Position numbers and translations under genes: made by a program. Below the pieces are notes generated by a model that had not been told where the DNA came from, did no database searches, and worked only from the letters and a program-made list of their open reading frames with translations. Below, piece after piece: positions 17,345 to 25,562 of a stretch of DNA of 64,000 bases (its first letter is position 1; every line of letters starts with the position of its first letter). The DNA lies in contig NZ_AP023027.1 in NCBI RefSeq assembly GCF_014467075.1, positions 2,979,501 to 3,043,500 on the forward strand, in the 5' to 3' direction. Source of the DNA: Anaerostipes caccae L1-92. Lineage in GTDB: Bacteria > Bacillota > Clostridia > Lachnospirales > Lachnospiraceae.

Positions 17345-17373
17345 ATTATATCTCCATAAGCCAAAAAATTCAA
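17345..17373 (-). promoter_or_regulatory. Internal promoter in the tail module
   Basis: TTGAAT and TATAAT are separated by exactly 17 nt on the minus strand. It lies at the end of the gpT reading frame, and the next gene downstream is the small basic gene. Confidence 0.65.
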
Positions 17374-17377
17374 TGTA

Positions 17378-17564
17378 TTAGAACTTATCAAAATCCTCCT
17401 GCGTAGCTAAACTGTCATACTTCACGGAGTCATTTGCTTTCTCCGTCCAAATGTCCATCACCATCCCGATAGTCAGATAATCAAGGTCTGTAATCGAAAT
17501 GCCAATTTCAAGGCATCTTAGCAGGAACAGGGGAGTTGTCATCTCACGGCTTGAGCGTTTAAGT
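17378..17564 (-). CDS. gpT extension of the tail assembly chaperone (expressed by -1 frameshift)
   Basis: Reading in the -1 frame from the A-run at the end of the gpG gene gives an open frame that ends with a TAA. It contains LEIGISITDLDYLTIGMV and, at the end, TQEDFDKF. That YLTIG...TEKANDS...TQEDFDxF pattern is the conserved T domain of siphophage gpGT chaperones. No ribosome binding site or start serves this frame alone, so it should be made only as a fusion to gpG, which recruits tape measure protein to tail tube subunits. Confidence 0.85.
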
Positions 17565-17913
17565 TTTTTTTAGAGTCAATATCAGTAATAAGATTCGTTC
17601 CCCACAAAGCAAGAATCTCCGGCAGTACCTCATAAATTGAGAACATCTCAAACTGGTCAAGCCAGTCATCAATATTATCCGGAATGGTATTATCCGCATG
17701 ATATGCCATGATATATGCCACATTCTCGAAAATCTCCAAATCGTCAATGGCAAATTCCTCTCCATCATCCTTGCTGCCTTTATATGATTTTTCAAGTTTT
17801 GCTAAGTCCTTAAAGATATCTCGTTTAAACTTTGCACGATAAAGACGAGGCACCGTTGCAGAAGAGCGGAAAGCCACATCTTTATCTCCGATTTTAATTA
17901 CTTTCTTCAGCAT
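17539..17913 (-). CDS. Tail assembly chaperone gpG
   Basis: A 124-residue protein: the N-terminal FRSSATVPRLYRAKFKRDIFKDL pattern is typical of gpG-like chaperones of Gram-positive siphophages. The final codons contain eight consecutive A followed by C, giving a classical A AAA AAC slippery heptamer in the correct register, so a fraction of ribosomes would shift -1 into the gpT frame. The gene lies between major tail protein and tape measure protein, the invariant position. Confidence 0.88.
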   Translation of the reverse strand: MLKKVIKIGDKDVAFRSSATVPRLYRAKFKRDIFKDLAKLEKSYKGSKDDGEEFAIDDLEIFENVAYIMAYHADNTIPDNIDDWLDQFEMFSIYEVLPEILALWGTNLITDIDSKKNLNAQAVR

Positions 17914-17915
17914 GA

Positions 17916-18503
17916 TTATTTACCTCCGTTTGCAGCTTCAGTTTTTGCTACTGGAACATATACAGACTTGTACCAATCGTTATAGGTTGCATCAGTAGTG
18001 GTATCCCCAGTTCTTGATTTTACAAGACCATCTTCTCTAGGATCTGCCGTAAGAGATAATGTTTCTGTTCCTGGTTCAATCGTATCCTCTTTTGTTTCTG
18101 ACTCGATAGAAGGACGAGATGCAGAGCAATTATATAAAACGTGACGGATGCACTTCACATCTCCGTCAAATTCAAATAGCAGTGCAAATTTCTCTGTTTC
18201 TGCAATATTAGAGTTCTCAACAAGAACACCATTCTTATCAAGTTCTTCTTTCAAGATTTCCGTTCTGAACCATTCCGGGATAAGTGCAATTTCCAAATCA
18301 CCGCTGTATCCGTTATTAGATACAGAACGGAAATATACAATGCCATCCGCATAGAACGGAGAAGAATCACCCTCCGCATCCAAACTGATGCTTACAGCAC
18401 CGGGGATTGCCTTTGGTGTTTCATACGAATAACTTCCATCTTCACCTTTTGTCAGCTTTGCGGCATGAACATTTTTTAGATTGTATTTTACTTTATTAGC
18501 CAT
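17916..18503 (-). CDS. Major tail tube protein (phi13 family)
   Basis: A 195-residue protein beginning MANKVKYNLKNVHAA, chosen because GGAGGCATAAAGCT is just ahead. The pattern VHAAKLT...PGAVSISLDAEGDSSPFYADGI is characteristic of the phi13/TP901-type major tail protein family, which stacks as hexamers around the tape measure. The C-terminus is polar. The 12-nt gap to the upstream tail terminator-like gene and 2 nt to gpG fit an assembly operon. Confidence 0.88.
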   Translation of the reverse strand: MANKVKYNLKNVHAAKLTKGEDGSYSYETPKAIPGAVSISLDAEGDSSPFYADGIVYFRSVSNNGYSGDLEIALIPEWFRTEILKEELDKNGVLVENSNIAETEKFALLFEFDGDVKCIRHVLYNCSASRPSIESETKEDTIEPGTETLSLTADPREDGLVKSRTGDTTTDATYNDWYKSVYVPVAKTEAANGGK

Positions 18504-18507
18504 AGCT

Positions 18508-18825
18508 TTATGCCTCCATTTCAAATGAATATAGGACTTCGTACATCTTTTCACTTTCTATCCACGTTTCTGTGTGGTCATAAAAAATGCCATACTTATC
18601 AAGCACGGATTCTACTTTACTTTCTACCGACAAGTCCTTGAAATCAGTATAAAGTTCAATATGAATTTCATTTATTTTTTGATACACTCTTCCATCAGCT
18701 GAAAAATTATCAGAGCCGGGAATGAGGTAACAAATAAACGGTGGATCCGGACTTTCGCCTTCTGCAAAGTGGTCATAGGCAAAAGGAATGTCCATCTCCT
18801 TAAGCATCTGTAATATTTTATTCAT
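18508..18825 (-). CDS. Tail terminator-like protein
   Basis: A 105-residue protein with PPFICYLIPGSDNFSADGRVYQKINEIHIELYTDFKD, the pattern of small proteins that cap the tail tube and sit between the HK97 gp10-like gene and the tail tube gene. Its TGATG start overlaps the preceding stop. Assignment rests on position and overall similarity. Confidence 0.7.
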   Translation of the reverse strand: MNKILQMLKEMDIPFAYDHFAEGESPDPPFICYLIPGSDNFSADGRVYQKINEIHIELYTDFKDLSVESKVESVLDKYGIFYDHTETWIESEKMYEVLYSFEMEA

Positions 18826-19205
18826 CAGTGACCTCCCAGTGCTTTCGCTATTTCAGACTCCAGTGTTTCCACGGCAGACTGTTCTGTCTGTGCGATATGG
18901 GGTCTTGCCGCAACTCTGCCTCCGCCACGTTTTGCATGACCATGCTCCAGAAGATGAGCAAGCTGATATCTGTTCTTTGAATGAACTGTTACTTCCAAAG
19001 AATTTGATGTTTCCTTGGTTTTCTTCACACTCCATGACTTCGCATACTTTCCGGTATCAATGGGAGCAGATGCAGCAATTTCTTTTCTGACGGTATTGCC
19101 TGCCTTTCTGACTGCCTTTTTCACATCATCAGAAGCGAGGTCAGCATATTCTTTCAAGCCTTCCATAATCTCATTGGCAAGGTTATCAATCTTTGTATTT
19201 GCCAT
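18825..19205 (-). CDS. HK97 gp10-like tail completion protein
   Basis: A 126-residue protein, MANTKIDNLANEIMEGLKEY..., with the family pattern APIDTGKYAKSW and LLEHGHAKRGGGRVAARPHI. HK97 gp10-type proteins help join tail to head. The start was chosen at the ATG that overlaps the upstream stop as TAATG, with GAGAGG ahead; a longer upstream start is unlikely. Confidence 0.85.
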   Translation of the reverse strand: MANTKIDNLANEIMEGLKEYADLASDDVKKAVRKAGNTVRKEIAASAPIDTGKYAKSWSVKKTKETSNSLEVTVHSKNRYQLAHLLEHGHAKRGGGRVAARPHIAQTEQSAVETLESEIAKALGGH

Positions 19206-19540
19206 TACTTCTGCCTCTCTTTCTCGCACTTGAATTTCAGAGATTTCCTCTTAAAATTCATATGGTCAATTGATACGATGTTATAGACATTACTGTCAAA
19301 GATGATTCTGCATTTGGTGGAATCGACATCAGACAGCTTTTTGCAGTATCTGACCGTAAAGGAAATATCCGAATCATCTACAATAAGTCCTGCAACTGCT
19401 TTTTCTGAACCACCCTCACCGCTAACTGTAGCAAAGCAAGAATAAAAGTCAGTCCATACATTCTTGTGATTGCCGATGGAATCAGTAATGACTTCACTTT
19501 TCTGTATTGTGATTTTTACATTTAGAAGTGCTATATCCAT
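19205..19540 (-). CDS. Head closure protein (phage head-tail joining, SPP1 gp16-like)
   Basis: A 111-residue beta-barrel-type protein: KITIQKSEVITDSIGNHKNVWTDFYSCFATVSG followed by FTVRYCKKLSDVD and YNIVSIDHMN. These are the recognisable features of the Phage_H_T_join family that plugs the capsid after packaging. It abuts the connector gene at a shared base. Confidence 0.85.
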   Translation of the reverse strand: MDIALLNVKITIQKSEVITDSIGNHKNVWTDFYSCFATVSGEGGSEKAVAGLIVDDSDISFTVRYCKKLSDVDSTKCRIIFDSNVYNIVSIDHMNFKRKSLKFKCEKERQK

Positions 19541-19824
19541 CAGAACACGCTCCTTCTTACACCCTCAAGCAGTGAGCGAAGGGAGATTGTAAGCTGATGG
19601 TGGTCTGCATCTTCTCGATGTTCATATAAATAAGCAACAGCATACATAACTGCAATCTTTGACGATGGTATCTCGGATAATTCTTCCACTGATAATCTGG
19701 CAATATCTGCACAGAGATTTTCACCTGTTACAATAAAATGTCCAATCAACTCATCATCGTCATCAAAGTCAACTCGAAGATATCCCTTCATCTCATCAAT
19801 TCCTACAATCAATTCAATCACCAC
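19540..19824 (-). CDS. Head-tail connector (HK97 gp6-like)
   Basis: A 94-residue helical protein (MKGYLRVDFDDDDELIGHFIVTGENLC...AVAYLYEHREDAD) matching the gp6-like connector family that docks under the portal. The exact start is uncertain: GTG codons at the 5' end lie inside a GGTGGTG stretch, and a TTG a few codons later is also possible. Confidence 0.85.
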   Translation of the reverse strand: MVIELIVGIDEMKGYLRVDFDDDDELIGHFIVTGENLCADIARLSVEELSEIPSSKIAVMYAVAYLYEHREDADHHQLTISLRSLLEGVRRSVF

Positions 19825-19837
19825 CTCTAATTACATC

Positions 19838-19872
19838 CAAGGCAGTACCGTTCTATAAACAGCACTGCCTTG
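19838..19872 (-). other. Intercistronic hairpin between capsid and connector genes
   Basis: CAAGGCAGT and ACTGCCTTG form a perfect 9-bp stem over a 17-nt loop. No T tract follows on the minus strand, so it is not a standard terminator. It may stabilise capsid mRNA or lower expression of the connector genes. Confidence 0.55.
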
Positions 19873-19883
19873 ATTTATTTACG

Positions 19884-21074
19884 TTACGCTCCTGCCTTAG
19901 AAGCAGCCTTTCCGGTTACTTTAAGAATCTGAACAGCCTCCGGAAGGATAAGCTTACCATCGACTCTTTCCTTTGCTACAAAACCAATCATGCCATTTCC
20001 GGCAAAAAGTTCTGTAAGCTGTTTGAAAGAACGAGTACCTCTGTCACCGATGTTGTAATATTGATAATCACCAAAAGCGATACCATCGACAGGGCAGAAC
20101 GGAGATGTATAAACGGCATAGCCAAGAAGTCTGTCCGGCTCTCCCTGTGTAAGTGCAGGTTGCCACATAAATGCACCATTGTTGTCCTTAAGAGTACGAA
20201 TGGATGCAACTGTCTGATCGTTCATTATGAAAGATGCATTTTTTCTATATGGGCGTTTCAACGAATACACGAGACTGATGATATCTTCCGCCTTGAGTGT
20301 TGTCGTACTTCCTGCTACAGTACCACCGCCCTTATCAGCGAAAAGTCCAAGCGGTTGACCGACACCACTACCATTAAGGAATGCATCTTCTTCGGCATTT
20401 GCAAGTGCCTTACCGAACTGAGTGATAATGTAATTTTCAAGACCGAATGCATTATCATATAACAACTCTTCTGTTACTTTGATGGCAACATGGAGTTTGT
20501 GAGCATCGAGCAAAATCTGATCAAATGTTGCCTCGCCAAACTGCAATGCGCCGCCTTCTTCGATCCATGCAGCTGCAGGCTTTGTAGCTGCAATGTTGAT
20601 CTTGTGTTCACCGGAAGTTGTAATCTTATGACCAAGTTTTCTCATAATGTTTTCTTCATCAAGTACATCAATCAATCTATTGTCATATTCTTCCGGTACT
20701 AAATATCCGCCGTCAGCATCTACGCCTTCCTGCAAAATATTTGTAATCTGCTTGAAGTTGGAACGAAGTGCCTTAAGCATTCCTTCCTTATACTCATCAG
20801 ATGCACGTCCTGTTCTTACATCTTTTGGTTTATCAGTTGCCGGCTTTGTAACGATTGGAGTATTGATAGGCTTACGCATCTCGTTTTCGAGCGCATCCAT
20901 CTGCTCCATTCTTTCGATTTCAAGGCTGTAATCCTTGACCTTCTTTTCCATTTCGGCATAGGTCTTTGCATCTTCTTCAGAAAGCAATCCGTCTTTATCA
21001 CGCTTGCTTTCTACAAATGCTTTAGCACCTTCCCATGCCTTGTTTCTTGCTTCTCTTAATTCCTGAATAGTCAT
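19884..21074 (-). CDS. Major capsid protein, HK97 fold
   Basis: A 396-residue protein. Residues about 1-75 form a Lys/Glu-rich coiled coil, the delta domain that acts as internal scaffold and is removed by protease. The mature part carries typical HK97-family segments: GGYLVPEEYDNRLIDVLDEENIMRKLG, ITQFGKALANAEEDAFLNG and LLGYAVYTSPF. GGAGGTAATTATACT precedes the ATG. The protease gene lies 8 nt upstream, the usual portal-protease-capsid order. Confidence 0.93.
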   Translation of the reverse strand: MTIQELREARNKAWEGAKAFVESKRDKDGLLSEEDAKTYAEMEKKVKDYSLEIERMEQMDALENEMRKPINTPIVTKPATDKPKDVRTGRASDEYKEGMLKALRSNFKQITNILQEGVDADGGYLVPEEYDNRLIDVLDEENIMRKLGHKITTSGEHKINIAATKPAAAWIEEGGALQFGEATFDQILLDAHKLHVAIKVTEELLYDNAFGLENYIITQFGKALANAEEDAFLNGSGVGQPLGLFADKGGGTVAGSTTTLKAEDIISLVYSLKRPYRKNASFIMNDQTVASIRTLKDNNGAFMWQPALTQGEPDRLLGYAVYTSPFCPVDGIAFGDYQYYNIGDRGTRSFKQLTELFAGNGMIGFVAKERVDGKLILPEAVQILKVTGKAASKAGA

Positions 21075-21081
21075 AGTATAA

Positions 21082-21813
21082 TTACCTCCAATTTTTCATT
21101 AAATTTAGGCGATCCATAAGTGAATCGGCTTTTGTTTTTGTTTCTTCTGCTTTTGGTTCAATCCTGCATTTCTTTGCAATCTTGCTCATAAGTGAGTTCG
21201 TAACTGCAACCTGCGAATAAACCATGTTGACCTGTGGAATTTCGATTTCATCTGTCACACTTCTCTGTAAGATTTCATCTGCAAATCCCATCTCAACGGC
21301 ACTGTTGGCATCCATCCAGGTTTCTGCATCCATAAGGTGAGAAATCTTGGCTCTGCTCATGCCGGTCTTAATTTCATAGGCATTGACAATTGACTCTTTT
21401 ACTTCATCCAGCATTTCAATTGCCTTTTGCATTACCGCTGTATTTCCATAAATTCCTGCTGATGGATTATGGATCATCAGCATTGAAACAGGGGATACAC
21501 AAACCTTTGTACCTGCCATAGCAATAACAGAGGCTGCACTTGCTGCAATGCCGTCAATCTTAACTATGACATTTCCTTTGTATTCCATCAGCATGTTGTA
21601 AATTTGTGCTGCCGCAATACAGTCACCGCCCGGAGAGTTGATCCAAACCGTGATATCACCACTTCCTGCATTCAGTTCATCTCTGAATAGCTGAGGTGTC
21701 ACATCATCATCAAACCAGCTTTCCTCTGCGATTGTCCCGTTGAGAAACAACGTCCTCTCCGTTGTCTGTTCCTTCTGATTCGTCTGGTTCTTCCACTTCC
21801 AGAACTTCTTCAT
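21082..21813 (-). CDS. Head maturation protease, ClpP-related
   Basis: A 243-residue ClpP-fold serine protease that trims the capsid delta domain. Visible are GTIAEESWFDDDVTPQLF, WINSPGGDCIAAAQIYN, the nucleophile region DGIAASAASVIAMAG and the catalytic His in MLMIHNPSAGIYG. The start MKKFWKWKNQ was chosen (AAGGAGCAATCAG ahead). It overlaps the 3' end of the portal gene by about 104 nt in another frame, which is long but common in this module. Confidence 0.9.
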   Translation of the reverse strand: MKKFWKWKNQTNQKEQTTERTLFLNGTIAEESWFDDDVTPQLFRDELNAGSGDITVWINSPGGDCIAAAQIYNMLMEYKGNVIVKIDGIAASAASVIAMAGTKVCVSPVSMLMIHNPSAGIYGNTAVMQKAIEMLDEVKESIVNAYEIKTGMSRAKISHLMDAETWMDANSAVEMGFADEILQRSVTDEIEIPQVNMVYSQVAVTNSLMSKIAKKCRIEPKAEETKTKADSLMDRLNLMKNWR

Positions 21814-23056
21814 CTGATTGCTCCTTTCCGCCTTTTGCAAAGATTCCCGCATCGGCAAGTTTTGTCATGTTTCCATTGATGAGGTATAAATTTCCACCCT
21901 CCTCGACCGGAATCAAGTCGAGGTTTTCAAGTTCACGGATATCATTTGCTGACATCCAGCCATTCTGTCTTGCAGTGGCATATCCGCTCATACGGCTCTG
22001 ATAATCACCACGAAGAAGTCCGTCCACATTGAACTTGACAAAGTATGTGGATTTTTCATTTGGTGAGAGAAGTGCTCGGTTGATGCTCTGCTCCCATCTC
22101 ATCAGCCACGGCTCAAGCGTGTATTTCACAAACTCCAGTGACTGCTGCTCAATATTAGAAAAGCTCGACTTTTCAAGGTCACCTACCATATGGGGAGGAA
22201 TCCTAAAAATTCGAGCTATCTCATCAATCTGAAATTTTCTTGTTTCTAAAAACTGTGCTTCATTTGGAGAAATGGAAATCGGAGTATATTTCATTCCTTC
22301 CTCCAAGATGGCAACCTTGTGAGAATTTCTTCCGCTGAACCCCTTATTCCAACTTTCCCTTACTCTGTCCGGGTCTTTTACTGTTCCAGGATACTCTAAG
22401 ATTCCTCCGGGTGTTGCACCATTAGCAAAGAACTTAGCACCATATTCTTCTGTGGCAATGGAAAGTCCAATCGCATTCTTAGCCATTGCAATTGGTGAAT
22501 ATCCAACAAGACCATCAAATCCAAGACCGGGAATATGAAGTACATCTTCCTTTTTAAGATTAACCGTTCCTTCTTTCATAGTCGGCGCATCTGAATCGGA
22601 TACTAGGTACTGATAATAAATCTGACCTTTATCATCTCGATCCACCGTCATTCTATTTGGCATGAGCGGATATAAACCGATAACTTCACCTTTGCCGTTA
22701 CGAATAATTTGTGAGTAGGCATTTCCATAAAGGAGAAGATGTGTCATCATCGTTTCTCTGAATACAAATGATGTCATCTCCGGATTTGGCTCATCATGAA
22801 GTAAAAAATACAACGGATGTTTGATTGCCTTTTCCTTACTACCTGTTTCTGTGTAGTGATAAAGGTGTAACGGAAGTCCTGCGATTGCCTCGGATAAAAT
22901 TCTCACGCAGGCATATACTGCTGTCATCTGCATTGCAGATTGTTCGGTCACACGATTGCCGGAGGTTGTTCCACCGAATAAGAATCGATAATTGCTGCCA
23001 TTTGTACTGTCCTTCGGCTTATCCCTTGAATGAAATAATCCGCTTAAAATACCCAT
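21710..23056 (-). CDS. Portal protein, HK97 family
   Basis: A 448-residue protein. Recognisable segments are VTEQSAMQMTAVYACVRILSEAIAGLPL, LLYGNAYSQIIRNGKGEV, FFANGATPGGILEYPG and RIPPHMVGDLEKSSFSNIEQQS. It forms the dodecameric channel for DNA at one capsid vertex. The C-terminal ~40 residues are very acidic (EEVLEVEEPDESEG) and are encoded by the region shared with the protease gene. Confidence 0.93.
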   Translation of the reverse strand: MGILSGLFHSRDKPKDSTNGSNYRFLFGGTTSGNRVTEQSAMQMTAVYACVRILSEAIAGLPLHLYHYTETGSKEKAIKHPLYFLLHDEPNPEMTSFVFRETMMTHLLLYGNAYSQIIRNGKGEVIGLYPLMPNRMTVDRDDKGQIYYQYLVSDSDAPTMKEGTVNLKKEDVLHIPGLGFDGLVGYSPIAMAKNAIGLSIATEEYGAKFFANGATPGGILEYPGTVKDPDRVRESWNKGFSGRNSHKVAILEEGMKYTPISISPNEAQFLETRKFQIDEIARIFRIPPHMVGDLEKSSFSNIEQQSLEFVKYTLEPWLMRWEQSINRALLSPNEKSTYFVKFNVDGLLRGDYQSRMSGYATARQNGWMSANDIRELENLDLIPVEEGGNLYLINGNMTKLADAGIFAKGGKEQSDEEVLEVEEPDESEGTDNGEDVVSQRDNRRGKLV

Positions 23057-23074
23057 ATCTGCTCACGCTCCTTC

Positions 23075-24676
23075 TTAAATAAAAAGAATGCCTCGGTTAT
23101 CGTATACAGATTCCGTATTGACATTCCCATTTCTGATTGCTCTATCCAGTGCCATAATCGTTGCAATAGCACCGTCTATCTTTTCTGTTGATTTTTCTTT
23201 ATCTGCCTTGATGTTTCCGGCAGGGTCTGTCCGTATAAAGATGTTATCCATATTCCATCTAAGTACAGGATGTCCGCCATGTGCGATTTTTTCTTCAAGC
23301 ACTAACTTCATCAGTTCTTTGGTCGGCGGACTCATATCTTTAAATCCCTGTCCGAACGGAACAACTGTAAATCCCATGCCTTCAAGGTTCTGTACCATTT
23401 GAACAGCACCCCAACGGTCAAAAGCAATCTCTCGGATATTAAATCGTTCACCTAACGATTCAATGAACTGCTCAATATACCCATAATGAACTACATTTCC
23501 CTCTGTAGTTTGCAGATAGCCTTTTCTCTCCCACAAATCATACGGCACATGATCTCGTCTGACTCTTAGGTCAAGCGTATCTTCCGGCACCCAAAAGTAA
23601 GGCAAAATGATGTACTTATCTTCTTCATTCGTAGGCGGGAATACCAATACAAATGCCGTGATATCGGTTGTAGATGATAGGTCAAGACCACCATAGCAGA
23701 CACGACCTTCCAGTTCATCTTCATCAACCTTAAAATCACAAGCATCCCACTTTTCCATTGGCATCCATCGTACCGATTGTTTCACCCACTGATTCAATCT
23801 CAGCTGTCTAAAAGAGTTCTCCTCTCCCGGATTCTGCCTTGCTGAATCACATGCCGCCTGAACCTTATCAATTCCTACTGTAATGCCAAGTGATGGATTG
23901 GCTTTTTCCCAAACTTTTGGATCCGTCCAATCTTCCGATTCATCTGCTCCATATATGACAGAATAAAAGGTAGGGTCAATCTTTCGCCCTGCCTGTATAT
24001 CCAGTGCCTTTTGATGAATTTCGTAACAGATAGAATTTGTATCATTTCCAGCTGTAGTAATCAGAAAATACAGTGGCTGCATTCTGGCATCACCACTACC
24101 TTGTGTCATAACATCATACAGTTTTCTGTTTGGCTGCGTATGAAGTTCATCAAAGATAACACCGTGTGTGTTAAATCCATGCTTATTGGCCACATCGGCA
24201 GAAAGCACTTGATAAGAACTATTGGTTGGCTTAAAAATAATCTTTTTCTGTGATTCAAGGATTTTCACCCTCTTCATCAGTGCAGGGGAGAATTTAACCA
24301 TATCAACCGCCACATCAAATACAATCTTTGCTTGGTTTCTGTCTGCTGCACATCCGTAAACCTCTGCTCTTTCTTCTCCGTCACCACAGAGAAGAAGCAG
24401 TGCTACGGCAGCTGCAAGCTCACTCTTACCTTGTTTCTTAGGTATTTCAATATAGGCTGTATTAAACTGACGATATCCGTTTGGCTTAAGTACCCCAAAC
24501 AAATCTCTTATAATCTGCTCTTGCCAATCAATCAGTTCAAACTTCTTTCCCGCCCATGTTCCTTTGGTATGACAAAGCTGTTCAATAAAGCTGACAGCAT
24601 AATCTGCCATTGTTTCATCATAGTGGGAGATCTTTGCCATGAACTCTGTCGGTTTGTAATTCTTTAGTTTTCGCAA
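23075..24676 (-). CDS. terL: Terminase large subunit
   Basis: A 533-residue packaging motor. The ATPase half has a Walker A variant in IPKKQGKSELAAA and Walker B in HGVIFDELH. The nuclease half has YGGLDLSSTTDITAF with an acidic metal site, and a later FDRWGAVQMV. Translation most likely begins at TTG, with GGAGG 8 nt upstream. Unusually, the P27-type small subunit is not next to it but about 5.6 kb upstream, with the modification cassette and four small genes between. Confidence 0.93.
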   Translation of the reverse strand: MRKLKNYKPTEFMAKISHYDETMADYAVSFIEQLCHTKGTWAGKKFELIDWQEQIIRDLFGVLKPNGYRQFNTAYIEIPKKQGKSELAAAVALLLLCGDGEERAEVYGCAADRNQAKIVFDVAVDMVKFSPALMKRVKILESQKKIIFKPTNSSYQVLSADVANKHGFNTHGVIFDELHTQPNRKLYDVMTQGSGDARMQPLYFLITTAGNDTNSICYEIHQKALDIQAGRKIDPTFYSVIYGADESEDWTDPKVWEKANPSLGITVGIDKVQAACDSARQNPGEENSFRQLRLNQWVKQSVRWMPMEKWDACDFKVDEDELEGRVCYGGLDLSSTTDITAFVLVFPPTNEEDKYIILPYFWVPEDTLDLRVRRDHVPYDLWERKGYLQTTEGNVVHYGYIEQFIESLGERFNIREIAFDRWGAVQMVQNLEGMGFTVVPFGQGFKDMSPPTKELMKLVLEEKIAHGGHPVLRWNMDNIFIRTDPAGNIKADKEKSTEKIDGAIATIMALDRAIRNGNVNTESVYDNRGILFI

Positions 24677-24693
24677 TCACACCACCTCCGTAA

Positions 24694-24720
24694 ATAAAAA
24701 TAGCCACCATCATTGGTGAC
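24694..24720 (-). terminator. Terminator between the small-gene operon and terL
   Basis: GTCACCA and TGGTGGC pair around ATGA and are followed by TATTTTTATTT on the minus strand. It would insulate the packaging genes from the upstream small-gene operon, so some other promoter or read-through must serve terL. Confidence 0.7.
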
Positions 24721-24792
24721 AACAATAAATATTCCTATACGAGATACAGAAGCCTTTCAGCTTCCGTTCCCGATAACATTTCGTTATTCACT

Positions 24793-25035
24793 TTAATTAA
24801 AATCGTTCAGCAAAATGCAAAGGGCAAGTTCTGCTTCTTCGCAGGTCGGCTTGATATCCCATCCTCTGTCGTAGTTGGCAATCCACACGCCATCCATCTT
24901 AAGGCTGAGTTTTGAAATCTTGCCACCGTTGATGCCGTAGTCTTCGCTAGGCTCTTCAAAATGTTTCACCCAGTATTTGACGCTCTTGTATCCGCCGTCC
25001 TTCTTAGGAATTCCGATTGTTCCTTCTTTCCACAT
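24793..25035 (-). CDS. Conserved phage protein, DUF7678-like, unknown function
   Basis: An 80-residue protein, WKEGTIGIPKKDGGYKSVKYWVKHFEEPSEDYGINGGKISKLS..., ending in the acidic helix CEEAELALCILLNDFN. This pattern recurs in clostridial phages and has been given a DUF number as far as I recall. A motif A copy lies 45 nt upstream, so this gene has its own promoter-like element, and a terminator follows. Its function is not known. Confidence 0.7.
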   Translation of the reverse strand: MWKEGTIGIPKKDGGYKSVKYWVKHFEEPSEDYGINGGKISKLSLKMDGVWIANYDRGWDIKPTCEEAELALCILLNDFN

Positions 25036-25074
25036 ATTCGTGTACCTCCTTGCTTTCTTTCCTTTTGGTAGTAC

Positions 25075-25120
25075 TATATATCACTCTAAAAGCACATAAT
25101 AGCAAGTCAATTACTGGCAT
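25075..25120 (-). promoter_or_regulatory. Motif A copy 2
   Basis: CTTGCTAT, 8 nt, TTTAGAGTGAT on the minus strand, with a further TTGA immediately 5' of the first half as in copy 1. It is the only candidate promoter between the DUF5049-like gene and the DUF7678-like gene. Confidence 0.7.
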
Positions 25121-25156
25121 ATATGTAACAATTATTTCAGAAAAAATCTGTGTATT

Positions 25157-25333
25157 TTAGTCATCACCGTAAAGGATAAAATGGACATAATCCGCACGAT
25201 TATCTTCCAGAAATACCACAAGTTCATAGAAACCATATTCATTCGCAAGTCTCTGCACCATAGGAACATCAAACATATTGGTAAGGCCGGTGGATCTGAT
25301 ATATAAAATCTGTTCTTTTATCTTCTTATCCAT
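25157..25333 (-). CDS. DUF5049-like small protein
   Basis: A 58-residue protein MDKKIKEQILYIRSTGLTNMFDVPMVQRLANEYGFYELVVFLEDN..., chosen start preceded by GAGGAATAAGCCT. The IRxTGxTNMFD...GFYELV pattern is the DUF5049 signature as I recall it. It lies 4 nt after the DUF4314-like gene. Function unknown; such genes accompany DUF4314 in many Firmicutes mobile elements. Confidence 0.75.
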   Translation of the reverse strand: MDKKIKEQILYIRSTGLTNMFDVPMVQRLANEYGFYELVVFLEDNRADYVHFILYGDD

Positions 25334-25337
25334 AGGC

Positions 25338-25562
25338 TTATTCCTCAATCCTTCTGCATCTGTCTTCTCCATAAACCACATTCAAGCCGGAACCGTTATC
25401 CCAAGCGACCATAATGCTTGCTGTATCATCAACACCAATAACTGTTCCTTTTGTTCCAATCGGTGGTGCCTGCACATCATCCATATGGGTAAGTTCTACT
25501 CGGCAACCGACCGGATATTCTTGAAGTACCTTTGCCACAATCTCTTTACTCGGAAATCTCAT
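25338..25562 (-). CDS. DUF4314-like small protein
   Basis: A 74-residue beta-rich protein, MRFPSKEIVAKVLQEYPVGCRVEL..., with PPIGTKGTVIGVDDTASIMVAWDNGSGLNVVYGEDRC. This is the SH3-like DUF4314 signature. GGAGGCAGCAGGCG precedes the chosen ATG, and the start overlaps the upstream gene by 17 nt. Function unknown. Confidence 0.8.
   Translation of the reverse strand: MRFPSKEIVAKVLQEYPVGCRVELTHMDDVQAPPIGTKGTVIGVDDTASIMVAWDNGSGLNVVYGEDRCRRIEE

Noticed and set aside
24721..24792. Further small hairpins (GAAGC/GCTTC and GATAAC/GTTAT)
   Set aside because: Stems of 5-6 bp without T tracts; not distinguishable from chance.
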